The notes under the pieces were generated by a model. That model was not told the origin of the DNA and did not search any database. It saw only the letters and a list, made by a program, of their open reading frames with translations. Made by a program: the position numbers and the translations under genes. Positions 33,376 through 41,770 of a stretch of DNA of 64,000 bases are shown here, piece by piece. The DNA is from Rhizobium gallicum bv. gallicum R602sp (GTDB taxonomy: Bacteria > Pseudomonadota > Alphaproteobacteria > Rhizobiales > Rhizobiaceae), in contig NZ_CP006877.1 in NCBI RefSeq assembly GCF_000816845.1, positions 2,919,501-2,983,500 of the forward strand, written 5' to 3'. The stretch's first letter is position 1; each line of letters starts with the position of its first letter.

Positions 33376-33816
33376 ACGCATTACTCCAGTGATGCGAGAT
33401 CCCGGCTCTACTAAAATTGCCCTTGCGCACCGGTTTGAAACGGCCTGCAAAAAAAATTTCCATCGGTATTAACAAAAACCTACCGCTGGTAACCTTTCGT
33501 TTACGGGCATCGTTAATGATAGTGCCGATGATTTAAGGGTCGGTAAACATCACTACGCGATTTCCGGATCCTGTTCATTGGTGAGTCGAATGAATCGCTT
33601 ACCAGCCATTCTTAATGTAAGAGTTAAGGAATTGGCGTTGCGGATTCTCATTGGAAAACAGAGAAATGGACAAATTGCTTAATAAATTCGTTACCTCTTG
33701 CCAGAGTGAATCAGAATTTGTTAACCATTTCGTGGCAGCTTCCAAATCACGCAGTGAAGTATTCGGTATCGCGTAGGGGGCCAGACCACCTTTCGGCGGC
33801 GGTAAAGGGGATAATA
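33376..33816 (+). promoter_or_regulatory. ctrA upstream regulatory region with GANTC and CtrA-type sites
   Basis: A 440-bp AT-rich divergent promoter region. It holds four GANTC (CcrM methylation) sites: GAGTC 33583-33587, GAATC 33592-33596, GATTC 33643-33647 and GAATC 33708-33712. A CtrA half-site of the rhizobial form TTAACCAT lies at 33721-33728, and TTAA pairs near 33612-33627 could be further sites. Methylation-dependent and CtrA-dependent control of ctrA is established in alphaproteobacteria; the sites here fit it. Confidence 0.75.
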
Positions 33817-34518
33817 ATGCGGGTACTACTTATCGAAGACGACAGCGCGACAGCGCAGAGCATCGAACTGATGCTGAAATCCGAAAGCTTCAACGTCTAC
33901 ACCACCGATCTTGGTGAAGAAGGCGTCGATCTCGGCAAACTGTATGATTACGACATCATCCTTCTCGATCTGAACCTTCCAGACATGTCCGGATATGAAG
34001 TGCTGCGCACTCTCCGCCTGTCCAAGGTCAAGACACCAATCCTCATTCTCTCCGGTATGGCAGGGATTGAAGACAAGGTCCGCGGCCTTGGCTTCGGCGC
34101 CGACGACTACATGACCAAGCCGTTCCACAAGGACGAGTTGGTCGCTCGCATCCACGCGATCGTCCGCCGTTCCAAGGGCCACGCCCAGTCGGTCATCATG
34201 ACCGGCGAGTTGATCGTGAACCTCGACGCCAAAACAGTTGAAGTCGGCGGCCAGCGTGTTCACCTGACGGGCAAGGAATACCAGATGCTGGAGCTGCTTT
34301 CGCTCCGCAAGGGCACGACCCTGACCAAGGAAATGTTCCTCAACCACCTTTACGGCGGTATGGACGAGCCCGAACTGAAGATCATCGACGTCTTCATCTG
34401 CAAGCTGCGCAAGAAGCTCGCAAATGCTGCCGGCGGCGCAAACTACATCGAAACCGTCTGGGGCCGCGGCTACGTTCTGCGCGAGCCGGATGGCGCCGAG
34501 TACGCCGAAACTGCCTGA
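33817..34518 (+). CDS. ctrA: Cell-cycle master response regulator CtrA
   Basis: A 233-residue OmpR-family response regulator. The receiver domain is at 1-120 with phospho-acceptor Asp51 ([13 protein letters not shown]), the acidic pocket EDD at 7-9 and Lys in KPFHKDE. The DNA-binding winged helix is at about 125-225, with [19 protein letters not shown] and [13 protein letters not shown]. CtrA silences replication and activates flagellar, division and envelope genes. It receives phosphate from CckA through ChpT, encoded 600 bp away, and is inhibited by SciP encoded 2 kb upstream. The ATG at 33817 is preceded by AAAGGGGA. Confidence 0.97.
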   Translation: MRVLLIEDDSATAQSIELMLKSESFNVYTTDLGEEGVDLGKLYDYDIILLDLNLPDMSGYEVLRTLRLSKVKTPILILSGMAGIEDKVRGLGFGADDYMTKPFHKDELVARIHAIVRRSKGHAQSVIMTGELIVNLDAKTVEVGGQRVHLTGKEYQMLELLSLRKGTTLTKEMFLNHLYGGMDEPELKIIDVFICKLRKKLANAAGGANYIETVWGRGYVLREPDGAEYAETA

Positions 34519-34548
34519 GACACCGAATTTCCCCTTTCGATATGAGAT

Positions 34549-34573
34549 ATCCCGCTTTTCCGGCGGGATTTTT
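34549..34573 (+). terminator. ctrA intrinsic terminator
   Basis: ATCCCGC-TTTTCCG-GCGGGAT hairpin followed by TTTTCG, 30 bp after the ctrA stop. Confidence 0.85.
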
Positions 34574-34589
34574 CGTTTCGATTGCATGG

Positions 34590-34620
34590 TCTCAAAAAAA
34601 CAAAGCCGCCCGGAGGCGGC
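34590..34620 (-). terminator. Terminator of the single-domain response regulator gene
   Basis: On the minus strand, GCCGCC-TCCG-GGCGGC followed by TTTGTTTTTTT, 25 bp after the stop of the receiver gene. Confidence 0.85.
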
Positions 34621-34644
34621 TCAGGCCTTGAAGAATATAGGAAA

Positions 34645-35007
34645 TCAGGCGGCGATGGCGCGGTTGCCGAAGACGGCCGTCAGGATCTTGCGGTCGAAGG
34701 GCTTCAGCAGGAAGTCGGTGGCCCCTGCCCGCTTGCCCATCATCAGCTTCTTGAGATCGGCCTCGATCACACAGTAGTAGATCTTGACGTCCTTGCCGCC
34801 TTCCATCGCCCGGATGGCGGAAATCAGTTCGAGCGCGCCGTCCATGCCGGAATCGACGATGATATATTCCGGAAGCTCGGCCTGGCAGCGCGAAAGCGCT
34901 TCGCTTGCATTGGACGCCTCACTGACAAGGAAATCGAGTTCGGAAAGGATACGCTTTCCGACTTTGCGGACGACATCCGAACTATCAGTGATCATGAACC
35001 GCTGCAT
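34645..35007 (-). CDS. Single-domain response regulator
   Basis: A 120-residue stand-alone receiver domain. Asp8 contributes to the acidic pocket, Asp52 (IIVDSGMDG) is the phospho-acceptor and Lys102 is in LLKPFD. The usual Thr/Ser switch position lies in CVIEAD, which is atypical. There is no output domain, so it should act by protein-protein contact, like CpdR or DivK, but it lacks the typical N-terminal sequence of either. It is convergent with ctrA and on the same strand as chpT, from which it is separated by 119 bp. A role in the CckA-ChpT phosphorelay is a reasonable guess from location only. Confidence 0.85.
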   Translation of the reverse strand: MQRFMITDSSDVVRKVGKRILSELDFLVSEASNASEALSRCQAELPEYIIVDSGMDGALELISAIRAMEGGKDVKIYYCVIEADLKKLMMGKRAGATDFLLKPFDRKILTAVFGNRAIAA

Positions 35008-35126
35008 GCCTGCTCCTTCGCTCCACTTTTACCCCAGTGGAACTCCCTCAGTCCTTGAGAATAGGTCCATTAGGCTAAGGAAGTGTTACCTGGGACGTGC
35101 CAGGCTGCAGCGATGCAACCATGACG

Positions 35127-35777
35127 CTAGACAAAAACCGCCTCCGCGGTGAAGATAATTTCTTCGCCCGTTGCGCTGTGGCCGAGCTCCATACCGCACT
35201 CGTCGGCAAGCAGGACCGTGTAGTAGGGCTGGATCGAATGCGCATCGATCGCCTCCTCGACTTGGCCCGATGTAATTTCCACGAACTTCGCCGGCAGGCG
35301 CATCAGCTTGCCCTTGGCGACGATCTTGAACTTGGCGTCGAACTCCGGGTTCTCAAGCGTCACTTCCAGTGAGCCGCCGCGCGGGATCGAGGAATAGGCA
35401 ACCAGGAAGAGATTGAGCAGCAGCTTGACCCGGTTTTTCGCGACGATGGCGCGCGGCCCATTCCAGCTCACCTCGGTCTTCTTTTCTGCAGCTGCGAAAT
35501 CCTTGGCTGCGCGCTCAGCCTCACCGGTATCGATCGAAGCGCCGACCGAACCGGAGGCGCCAAATGCAAGGCGTGCAAATTTCAGGCGAACCGAGGCATT
35601 GAGCGCGCTCGTGCGGATAAGGTCCATGGCGTCCGAATCGGCCCCGCCTTCGTCCAACAGCTCGAGACCATTGTTGATCGCGCCGACGGGCGAGATGACG
35701 TCATGGCAAACACGGCTGCAAAGTAGCGCGGCCAGATCGGGGCCGGTCAGTGTGAGATTGGGGTTCTTGGACATCAT
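35127..35777 (-). CDS. chpT: Histidine phosphotransferase ChpT
   Basis: A 216-residue ChpT. The phosphorylated His25 lies in RVCHDVISPVGAINNG on the first helix of the dimerisation and phosphotransfer domain. The C-terminal half is a degenerate HATPase-like fold without ATP-binding motifs (FLVAYSSIPRGGSLEV). ChpT carries phosphate from CckA to CtrA and CpdR. Two adjacent ATGs follow GGAG; either could be used. Its neighbours ctrA and sciP place it in a compact cell-cycle cluster. Confidence 0.93.
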   Translation of the reverse strand: MMSKNPNLTLTGPDLAALLCSRVCHDVISPVGAINNGLELLDEGGADSDAMDLIRTSALNASVRLKFARLAFGASGSVGASIDTGEAERAAKDFAAAEKKTEVSWNGPRAIVAKNRVKLLLNLFLVAYSSIPRGGSLEVTLENPEFDAKFKIVAKGKLMRLPAKFVEITSGQVEEAIDAHSIQPYYTVLLADECGMELGHSATGEEIIFTAEAVFV

Positions 35778-35877
35778 CGTCTCCTAAAGGCGGCAAGATT
35801 TCATCCCGCCTATCATGCTTGATCAAAATTGCACGAAGTTTGCGCCGTACTCGTCGCCATAATGACACCATATTTGG

Positions 35878-35892
35878 TAAACCGATTGTTAA
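35878..35892. promoter_or_regulatory. Candidate CtrA binding site between chpT and eipA
   Basis: TAAA-CCGATTG-TTAA matches the TTAA-N7-TTAA consensus at seven of eight positions, 72 bp before the DUF1134 gene. EipA is reported to be CtrA-regulated in Brucella. Confidence 0.5.
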
Positions 35893-35963
35893 GACGATCC
35901 GCGCAAAATGCATCCATTGCCGGAAACGGCTCATCGAACCGACCATGATGAACGGATGACACC

Positions 35964-36560
35964 ATGCGCCTTCAATCCCCCGGAAGATTTATGGGCTTTT
36001 GCCGACTCTTCGTCGCGCTGACCATTGCAGCATTTGTGCTCTCCCCGCAGCAGGCGGCAGCACAGCAGGCCAACAGCAATCAGTACACCATGCAGGAGAT
36101 CGTCGACGCTGGCCATTCCTTTTTCGGATCGACCAGCGGCGGCCTGGCAAAGGTAGTTGAAGCGGCCTTTCAGAAATACGGTCTGCCAAACGGTTACGTT
36201 TTGGGACAGGAAGGGTCCGGCGCCTTCATCGCCGGCCTGACCTACGGAGAAGGCCAGCTCAACACCAAGAACGCCGGCGCACATTCGCTCTACTGGCAGG
36301 GACCGTCCCTCGGCATCGACTACGGCGGCCAAGGCTCGCGCGTCATGATGCTGGTCTACGATCTGCCTTCGATCGAGAGCATTTATGCCCGCTTCGGCGG
36401 CGTCAGCGGCCAGGCTTTCGTCATTGCCGGCTTTGGCATGACGCTGCTTAAAAACAATAATGTTCTGGTGGTTCCGATCCGCACCGGCGTCGGAGCCCGC
36501 CTCGGCGTCAACGTCGGCTATCTGAAAATTACGCCCGGCCCGACCTGGAACCCCTTCTAA
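35964..36560 (+). CDS. eipA: Envelope integrity protein EipA (DUF1134)
   Basis: A 198-residue secreted protein. A signal peptide spans residues 1-34 (FVALTIAAFVLSPQQAAA), and the rest is the DUF1134 beta-barrel-like domain, with SFFGSTSGGLAKVVE, the GLTYGEGQL strand and the ending TPGPTWNPF. In Brucella, EipA is a periplasmic CtrA-regulated protein needed for envelope stability and normal division. An alternative start at codon 10 (MGFCRLF) would also give a signal peptide. Confidence 0.92.
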   Translation: MRLQSPGRFMGFCRLFVALTIAAFVLSPQQAAAQQANSNQYTMQEIVDAGHSFFGSTSGGLAKVVEAAFQKYGLPNGYVLGQEGSGAFIAGLTYGEGQLNTKNAGAHSLYWQGPSLGIDYGGQGSRVMMLVYDLPSIESIYARFGGVSGQAFVIAGFGMTLLKNNNVLVVPIRTGVGARLGVNVGYLKITPGPTWNPF

Positions 36561-36681
36561 TCCCACGATCCCGCGGCGGGTTTCTTGCCCGCCGTCACCT
36601 TCCCGCCACTTGCTCTAGGCGCAGCGCGTGCTTTAATCATTGGCGCTGACGCAAATCAAACCTTAAAGCAATGGCCGCGCC

Positions 36682-37836
36682 GTGATCGAATATACTCTTT
36701 TGTTCGGACTGGGTTTCCTGACGGCGGCGTTCCTCGTCTTCCTGATCTCTCCTGCAATCCATCGCCGCATCGTCTGGTATACGGAAAACCGCATGAAGGC
36801 GACAATGCCCCTCACCCCGCAGGAAGTAAGGGCGCAGAAGGACATGGTTCGGGCGCTCTACGCTGCGGAGAATGCCAGAACGGCGCAGGACCTGATACGC
36901 GAGCGCGAAAAATCCCTGTCGCTGCAGCTTCGCCATGATTCCCTTGCGCTCGATGCCGGCCGCTTGTCGTCCGAACTCGGCGCACTGCAGGCGCAGATCG
37001 GCGATCTGAACGTCGAGGCCGCCGAAATGCGCTCCCGCCTGCGCAAGGACGAAAACTATATCAGCCAGTTGAAGACGAGCCTGCATATTGCCGAACAGGC
37101 GACTTCTGCAAAGGAAAGTGAGATCGAGACGCTGCGCACGCGCCTCAACAAGTTCGCCGAGAAGGCGGACAACCTTAAAATCGACATGGCGGCGCGCGAC
37201 ACCGAGATGGAAAGTCTAAAATCCCTTGCCAACGCGCTGCGCGACGAACGCGACACGTTGCGCCAGGACGTCAATCTTCTGCAGAAGCGGGCCAAGGATG
37301 CCGAGCAGAAGCTGACGCAGCAGGAGCATTTGGTGATCCGCCTGGAGGACAAATGCGCGCGCGAAGCTGCTGCCGCTGCCGACAAGGAAACGCTGCTCGG
37401 CCGCCGCCAGCAGGAAATCGCCAAGCTCAAGGAGCAATTGAAGTCGCTCAATGCCGGCCTGCGCAAGGCAAACCGCGGGCTGCGCGATGCGGGTCTGGCA
37501 ACGCTCGAAACCAAAGGGGAGGAACTGATGCAGGAAGAATCTCCAGCTTCCGAACTTGATTCAGCAGCGGTTGCCGCCCGCCTTGCCGAAGAAGTTCGCG
37601 CGCGCAGTGCAGCCGTTTCCGATCGCATTTCCAAGGCGAAGGCGACGACGGGCAACGACAGCGCCATGCGCGAAGAGATCGCCTCGATCGCGGCTGGCAT
37701 GGTCGCACTGACGGCGCTTAACGAGGGCCCCTCCTCGCCGATCCGCGACCTTCTGCCGGAGGATGCGGGTAACGAAGAGGGCGAACGCGTGAGCCTCGCC
37801 CAGCGCGCCGCAACGATCCTGTCGCAACCGGGCTGA
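36682..37836 (+). CDS. Membrane-anchored coiled-coil protein of unknown function
   Basis: A 384-residue protein with one N-terminal membrane segment (residues 4-25, LLFGLGFLTAAFLVFLI) followed by a cytoplasmic coiled coil from about 60 to 270 (regular heptads such as LRTRLNKFAEKADNLK) and a disordered acidic tail. The start is GTG. No enzymatic motif. The layout is reminiscent of membrane-tethered scaffolds; I do not recognise a characterised homologue. It is convergent with the RNA methyltransferase, the two genes abutting exactly. Confidence 0.82.
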   Translation: MIEYTLLFGLGFLTAAFLVFLISPAIHRRIVWYTENRMKATMPLTPQEVRAQKDMVRALYAAENARTAQDLIREREKSLSLQLRHDSLALDAGRLSSELGALQAQIGDLNVEAAEMRSRLRKDENYISQLKTSLHIAEQATSAKESEIETLRTRLNKFAEKADNLKIDMAARDTEMESLKSLANALRDERDTLRQDVNLLQKRAKDAEQKLTQQEHLVIRLEDKCAREAAAAADKETLLGRRQQEIAKLKEQLKSLNAGLRKANRGLRDAGLATLETKGEELMQEESPASELDSAAVAARLAEEVRARSAAVSDRISKAKATTGNDSAMREEIASIAAGMVALTALNEGPSSPIRDLLPEDAGNEEGERVSLAQRAATILSQPG

Positions 37837-38658
37837 TCAGAGACGATCGGCCGCCGATGCCATCGCGAACAAAGCGATGCCGGTCGCCGTCGCGACATTG
37901 AGACTGTCGAGGCGGACAGATTGCGGAATGCGCGCACTCTTGAAGCGCGCCAGGACAGCTTCCGGCAGCCCATCTCCCTCTGTACCGACCACCAGCGCCA
38001 TGCGATCCGAAGGTTTTATCGCACGGATATCCGTCTTGCCGCGCGGCGATAGCGTCCAGATATCGAAACCGCGTTCTGTCAGTGCGATGAGGATATCGAG
38101 AGCACTGCTGCTGCGTTGATAGGGAACGCTCAGCACGGAACCTACCGAGACACGCATCGCCTTCCGGTAAAGCGGATCGCAGGAGGTCTCGTCGAGGAAG
38201 ATGGCGTCCGCGTTGAAGGCGGCCGCATTGCGGAACATCGAACCGGCATTGTCGTGATTGGAAATGCCGCAGCCAACGAGCACCAGCGCGCGCTCCGCCA
38301 GGCTGTCGAGCAGGTTCTCGCTGCCCGGGATGCGTCGGCCGAGCGCCAGCACGCCGCGATGCAGATGGAAGCCGACGATGCCGTCGAGAACATCCGCCTC
38401 GGCGACATAGACTGGGACATCGTCCGGCACGCGCGCAAGAATGGCTGCGACGCCTTCGGCGCGGTTTCGCAGCAGCAGGATTTTCTCGGCCTCGAAGCCG
38501 CGTCTGGTAGCATGGGCTTCGGCCAGCATGCGCAGCACGACGGTGCCTTCGGCAATGAAACGGTTCTGCCTGCCCGTCAGGTCGCGTTCGCGGATCGCGC
38601 GAAATTCCGCAATGCGCGGATCGTCGGCGCTTTCGATCGTGATCGGCGCGGCAGCCAT
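37837..38658 (-). CDS. SpoU/TrmH-family RNA 2'-O-methyltransferase
   Basis: A 273-residue SPOUT methyltransferase. An N-terminal L30e-like substrate-binding domain (1-105) precedes the SpoU domain with its three motifs: VGCGISNHDNAGSMFRNAAAF, VVGTEGDGLPEAVL and IPQSVRLDSLNVATATGIAL. These enzymes methylate a ribose in rRNA or tRNA; the exact nucleotide is not predictable. It begins 5 bp downstream of a small membrane protein on the same strand. Confidence 0.9.
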   Translation of the reverse strand: MAAAPITIESADDPRIAEFRAIRERDLTGRQNRFIAEGTVVLRMLAEAHATRRGFEAEKILLLRNRAEGVAAILARVPDDVPVYVAEADVLDGIVGFHLHRGVLALGRRIPGSENLLDSLAERALVLVGCGISNHDNAGSMFRNAAAFNADAIFLDETSCDPLYRKAMRVSVGSVLSVPYQRSSSALDILIALTERGFDIWTLSPRGKTDIRAIKPSDRMALVVGTEGDGLPEAVLARFKSARIPQSVRLDSLNVATATGIALFAMASAADRL

Positions 38659-38663
38659 CGGCC

Positions 38664-39047
38664 TCAGTTGCCGGCGACGGTGATGTCGGCGACGAGCCGA
38701 CCCGCCTCGATGTCGAAGACCAGCGCCTTACGCTTGCCGTCGATCGATTGGCCGAAGAACAGGATCTGGCTGCCGGAGAGCGAGGTGGACTGCACGGCGA
38801 ACCCGAGCGGCAGGGAAACTGTGGATCTTGCCGGCGAATCCGAAGAGCCGCCGGAGCCCGAAACAACTGCCGTTTCTGCCGGTTCGGCCTTCATCGTCTT
38901 GTAGACAACGGCGCCGAAGACCGCCATAAGGCTCACGAACATGATGGCGCCGGAGACGATCTGCAGGCGGACCATCTTGCGCCGGACATTTTCCATTGCC
39001 GGATCAAGGGGCTGTTCTTCCTGATCGTCCAGCTCGATTTTCGTCAT
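38664..39047 (-). CDS. Small single-pass membrane protein (DUF6476-like)
   Basis: A 127-residue protein with an acidic cytoplasmic N-terminus, one membrane helix at about residues 29-52 (VSGAIMFVSLMAVFGAVVY), and a periplasmic domain ending in FDIEAGRLVADITV. The layout matches a rhizobial family of unknown function, labelled DUF6476 from memory. It precedes the RNA methyltransferase by 5 bp in the same direction, and its start is divergent from rluD. Confidence 0.75.
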   Translation of the reverse strand: MTKIELDDQEEQPLDPAMENVRRKMVRLQIVSGAIMFVSLMAVFGAVVYKTMKAEPAETAVVSGSGGSSDSPARSTVSLPLGFAVQSTSLSGSQILFFGQSIDGKRKALVFDIEAGRLVADITVAGN

Positions 39048-39084
39048 CGTGGTGTCCTATGAAATACTTCGGAGAAGAAGCGTC

Positions 39085-40110
39085 TTGAGCGACCCCTTTA
39101 AACAAGCATCCGGCATTAGGAAAGTCCTGACTGCCGATGAGAAGGCCGAAGGCCGCCTCGACGCCTGGCTGACGGCTCAGCTCGGCGAGGAATTTTCCCG
39201 CAGCCGCGTCAAGGTTCTGATCAAGGATGGCCAGTTGCTGGTGAACGGCGCCGTCGTACTCGACCCGCAAAAGAAAGTGCGCTCCGGCGACAATTACGAA
39301 CTCCTGCTGCCCGAGCCGGAAGACCCGACGCCGAAGGGCGAAGTCATCCCGCTCGACATCCTTTACGAGGACGACGACCTCATTGTCATCTCGAAACCGA
39401 CCGGCATGGTCGTCCATCCGGCTGCCGGAAACTGGACGGGAACGCTCGTCAATGCGCTGATCCACCACTGCGGCGACAGCCTCTCGGGTATCGGCGGCGT
39501 CCGGCGGCCAGGCATCGTGCATCGGCTTGACAAGGATACGACCGGCGTCATGGTCGTCGCCAAGAACGATATTGCACATCGCCACCTGTCGCTCCAGTTT
39601 GCAGATCACGGCCGCACCATGCCCCTCAAGCGCGCCTACCAGGCGATCGTCTGGGGCCGGCCGCGCTCGCTCTCAGGCACGATCGATGCACCGCTCGGCC
39701 GCTCGACCGGCGACCGCACGCGCCGCTCCGTCAAGCGTCCTGACAGCCAGGATGCTGATGAGGCCATCACGCATTACGCGGTGCTGGAACGCTTCCACGA
39801 GAGCCCGGATGCAACAGCGCTTGCCGCCCTCGTCGAATGCCATCTGGAGACCGGCCGCACCCATCAGATTCGCGTCCATATGGCCCATATCGGCCATCCG
39901 CTGCTTGGCGATACGGTCTATGGAGCGCATTTCAGAACCAAGGCCAATCTACTGCCCGATGAAGCACGTAACGTCGTCAACAGCTTCGGCCGTCAGGCGC
40001 TCCATGCCTATATGCTGCAGTTCGAGCATCCCCGCACGGGTGAACTCATGGACTTCGAAGTGCCCCTCCCCGCAGATATGGTGGAACTCGCAGAAGCGCT
40101 CCGACGTTAG
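39085..40110 (+). CDS. rluD: RluA/RluD-family pseudouridine synthase
   Basis: A 341-residue enzyme. The N-terminal S4 RNA-binding domain spans about residues 15-80 (RLDAWLTAQL, SRSRVKVLIKDGQL), followed by the catalytic domain with Asp in HRLDKDTTGVMVV, and ETGRTHQIRVHMA further on. RluD modifies helix 69 of 23S rRNA. The TTG at 39085 is chosen because GGAGAAG lies just upstream and MSDPFKQ is the usual N-terminus; a GTG 36 bp earlier is possible but lacks a ribosome site. Confidence 0.9.
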   Translation: MSDPFKQASGIRKVLTADEKAEGRLDAWLTAQLGEEFSRSRVKVLIKDGQLLVNGAVVLDPQKKVRSGDNYELLLPEPEDPTPKGEVIPLDILYEDDDLIVISKPTGMVVHPAAGNWTGTLVNALIHHCGDSLSGIGGVRRPGIVHRLDKDTTGVMVVAKNDIAHRHLSLQFADHGRTMPLKRAYQAIVWGRPRSLSGTIDAPLGRSTGDRTRRSVKRPDSQDADEAITHYAVLERFHESPDATALAALVECHLETGRTHQIRVHMAHIGHPLLGDTVYGAHFRTKANLLPDEARNVVNSFGRQALHAYMLQFEHPRTGELMDFEVPLPADMVELAEALRR

Positions 40111-40143
40111 CAGTATAACGTCTTCGTGAAGGCTTTTGATGGG

Positions 40144-40172
40144 CTTGAACCGCTGTTCCGCCATACTTATCT
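40144..40172 (+). promoter_or_regulatory. Candidate sigma-32 promoter of rpoH
   Basis: CTTG at 40144-40147, 18 bp spacer, CTTATCT at 40166-40172. This fits the alphaproteobacterial heat-shock consensus CTTG-N17/18-CYTATNT and lies 111 bp before the rpoH start. It suggests autoregulation, as established for Agrobacterium rpoH. Confidence 0.65.
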
Positions 40173-40282
40173 GTATGTTGACTTAGTGCGGGCTTGGATT
40201 TGAGCCGCACGTCCCGGTTCGCCAGTTCAGACGCGGGGACGCGTTCCATCGGGAACCGGAATCTATATAGGAGGGTGCAATC

Positions 40283-41191
40283 ATGGCCCGCAATACCTTG
40301 CCGTCCATTACCGCCGGCGAAGCCGGTCTCAATCGTTATCTCGACGAAATCCGCAAGTTTCCGATGCTGGAGCCGCAGCAGGAATATATGCTGGCAAAGC
40401 GCTATTCCGAGCACGGTGACCGCGAAGCTGCGCATAAACTCGTTACCAGCCACCTGCGTCTCGTCGCCAAGATCGCGATGGGCTACCGCGGCTACGGCCT
40501 GCCGATCGGCGAAGTTGTGTCCGAAGGCAATGTCGGCCTCATGCAAGCCGTCAAGAAGTTTGATCCGGAACGCGGTTTCCGGCTCGCCACCTACGCAATG
40601 TGGTGGATCAAGGCCTCGATCCAGGAATATATCCTGCGCTCGTGGTCGCTGGTGAAGATGGGCACGACCGCCAACCAGAAGCGCCTGTTCTTCAACCTGC
40701 GCCGCCTCAAGGGTCGGATCCAGGCAATCGACGAAGGCGACCTGAAGCCGGAGCATGTCGCGGAGATCGCCACGAAGCTGAACGTCTCCGAGGAGGAGGT
40801 CGTTTCGATGAACCGCCGCCTGTCCGGCGACGCTTCGCTGAACGCGCCGATCAAGGCCTCCGAAGGCGACAGCGGGCAGTGGCAGGATTGGCTCGTGGAC
40901 GATCACGACAGCCAGGAAGACGTGCTGATCGAGCAGGATGAGCTCGAAACGCGCCGCCGCATGCTCTCGAAGGCGATGGGCGTGCTGAACGACCGCGAAC
41001 GCCGCATCTTCGAAGCACGCCGCCTTGCCGACGATCCGGTCACGCTGGAAGATCTGTCAACCGAGTTCGACATCAGCCGCGAACGCGTGCGCCAGATCGA
41101 AGTCCGCGCCTTCGAAAAGGTGCAGGACGCGGTGCGCAAGGAAGCGTTGGAAAGGGCAAACGCCGTCCGTGTCGTCGAAGCCACGGCATAA
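40283..41191 (+). CDS. rpoH: Heat-shock sigma factor RpoH (sigma-32)
   Basis: A 302-residue sigma-70 family factor of RpoH type. Region 2 is near 50-125 (SHLRLVAKIAMGYRGYGLP, LATYAMWWIKASIQEYIL), the RpoH box is QKRLFFNLRRLKGRI near 133-147, and region 4 helix-turn-helix is at 235-290 (DISRERVRQIEVRAFEKV). It directs RNA polymerase to chaperone and protease genes. Rhizobia often have two RpoH proteins; this one resembles the principal RpoH1. An AGGAGGG ribosome site precedes the ATG. A hairpin terminator follows. Confidence 0.96.
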   Translation: MARNTLPSITAGEAGLNRYLDEIRKFPMLEPQQEYMLAKRYSEHGDREAAHKLVTSHLRLVAKIAMGYRGYGLPIGEVVSEGNVGLMQAVKKFDPERGFRLATYAMWWIKASIQEYILRSWSLVKMGTTANQKRLFFNLRRLKGRIQAIDEGDLKPEHVAEIATKLNVSEEEVVSMNRRLSGDASLNAPIKASEGDSGQWQDWLVDDHDSQEDVLIEQDELETRRRMLSKAMGVLNDRERRIFEARRLADDPVTLEDLSTEFDISRERVRQIEVRAFEKVQDAVRKEALERANAVRVVEATA

Positions 41192-41218
41192 CGGGTTGGC
41201 GCCTCGACATGAGATCGG

Positions 41219-41260
41219 AAAGCCGCTTGCTGCAGTTTGCGACAGGCGGCTTTCTTCATT
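41219..41260 (+). terminator. rpoH intrinsic terminator
   Basis: AAAGCCGC / GCGGCTTT arms with a 19-base loop, followed by CTTCATTTTAAG, 28 bp after the rpoH stop. Confidence 0.75.
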
Positions 41261-41287
41261 TTAAGTTCGCAAGAGGCACCTTCCGGG

Positions 41288-41722
41288 ATGAGGCAAAGGC
41301 CGAAACTGTTCGGCGCGGATTACAGCGTTTATGTGCGGTCCGCGCGGCCTGCAACCTGCAACTCCAAGGCAGTGCGCCCGGATGAACCAGATCATCAGCA
41401 TCGCGGATGGATACATCTACTCCAACCTCGTCTGGGGAATACATGTGGAACTGGTGTCGAAGCCGCTGCGCGGAGAGCCAAGCGATGAGGCGGGCGTGGC
41501 CATCGCTCGATCCAAAGCGCCTGTTTGCCTGCAGGCTCTTGCGGATTTGATGGATGGGGAGCCTTGGCTCGCGGGTGAGACGCTGACATCGCACCAATGA
41601 TGGATTATTTCCTGACGGTTCCCGAAGGGCGGAAGCTGCTTGAGCAGTACACCGGCCTCACCGCCTGGTGGAAACGCATCGCCGAGCGTAAAAGCATGCA
41701 ATACACGAAGCCAACGACTTAA
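41288..41722 (+). pseudogene. Glutathione S-transferase pseudogene
   Basis: Three GST pieces lie in successive frames. The N-terminal KLFGADYSVYVRSAR is in one frame (41288-41345). The middle part, from RMNQIISIADGYIYSNLVWG to PWLAGETLT, is in a second. The C-terminal end MMDYFLTVPEGRKLLEQY to YTKPTT is in a third, ending at 41722. Most of the thioredoxin-like domain is deleted between the first two. The gene cannot produce an active transferase. Confidence 0.8.
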
Positions 41723-41770
41723 GCCCGGCAGCGGGTTGTCCCGTTGCCACTTTTCCAGGCGACCAGCGCG

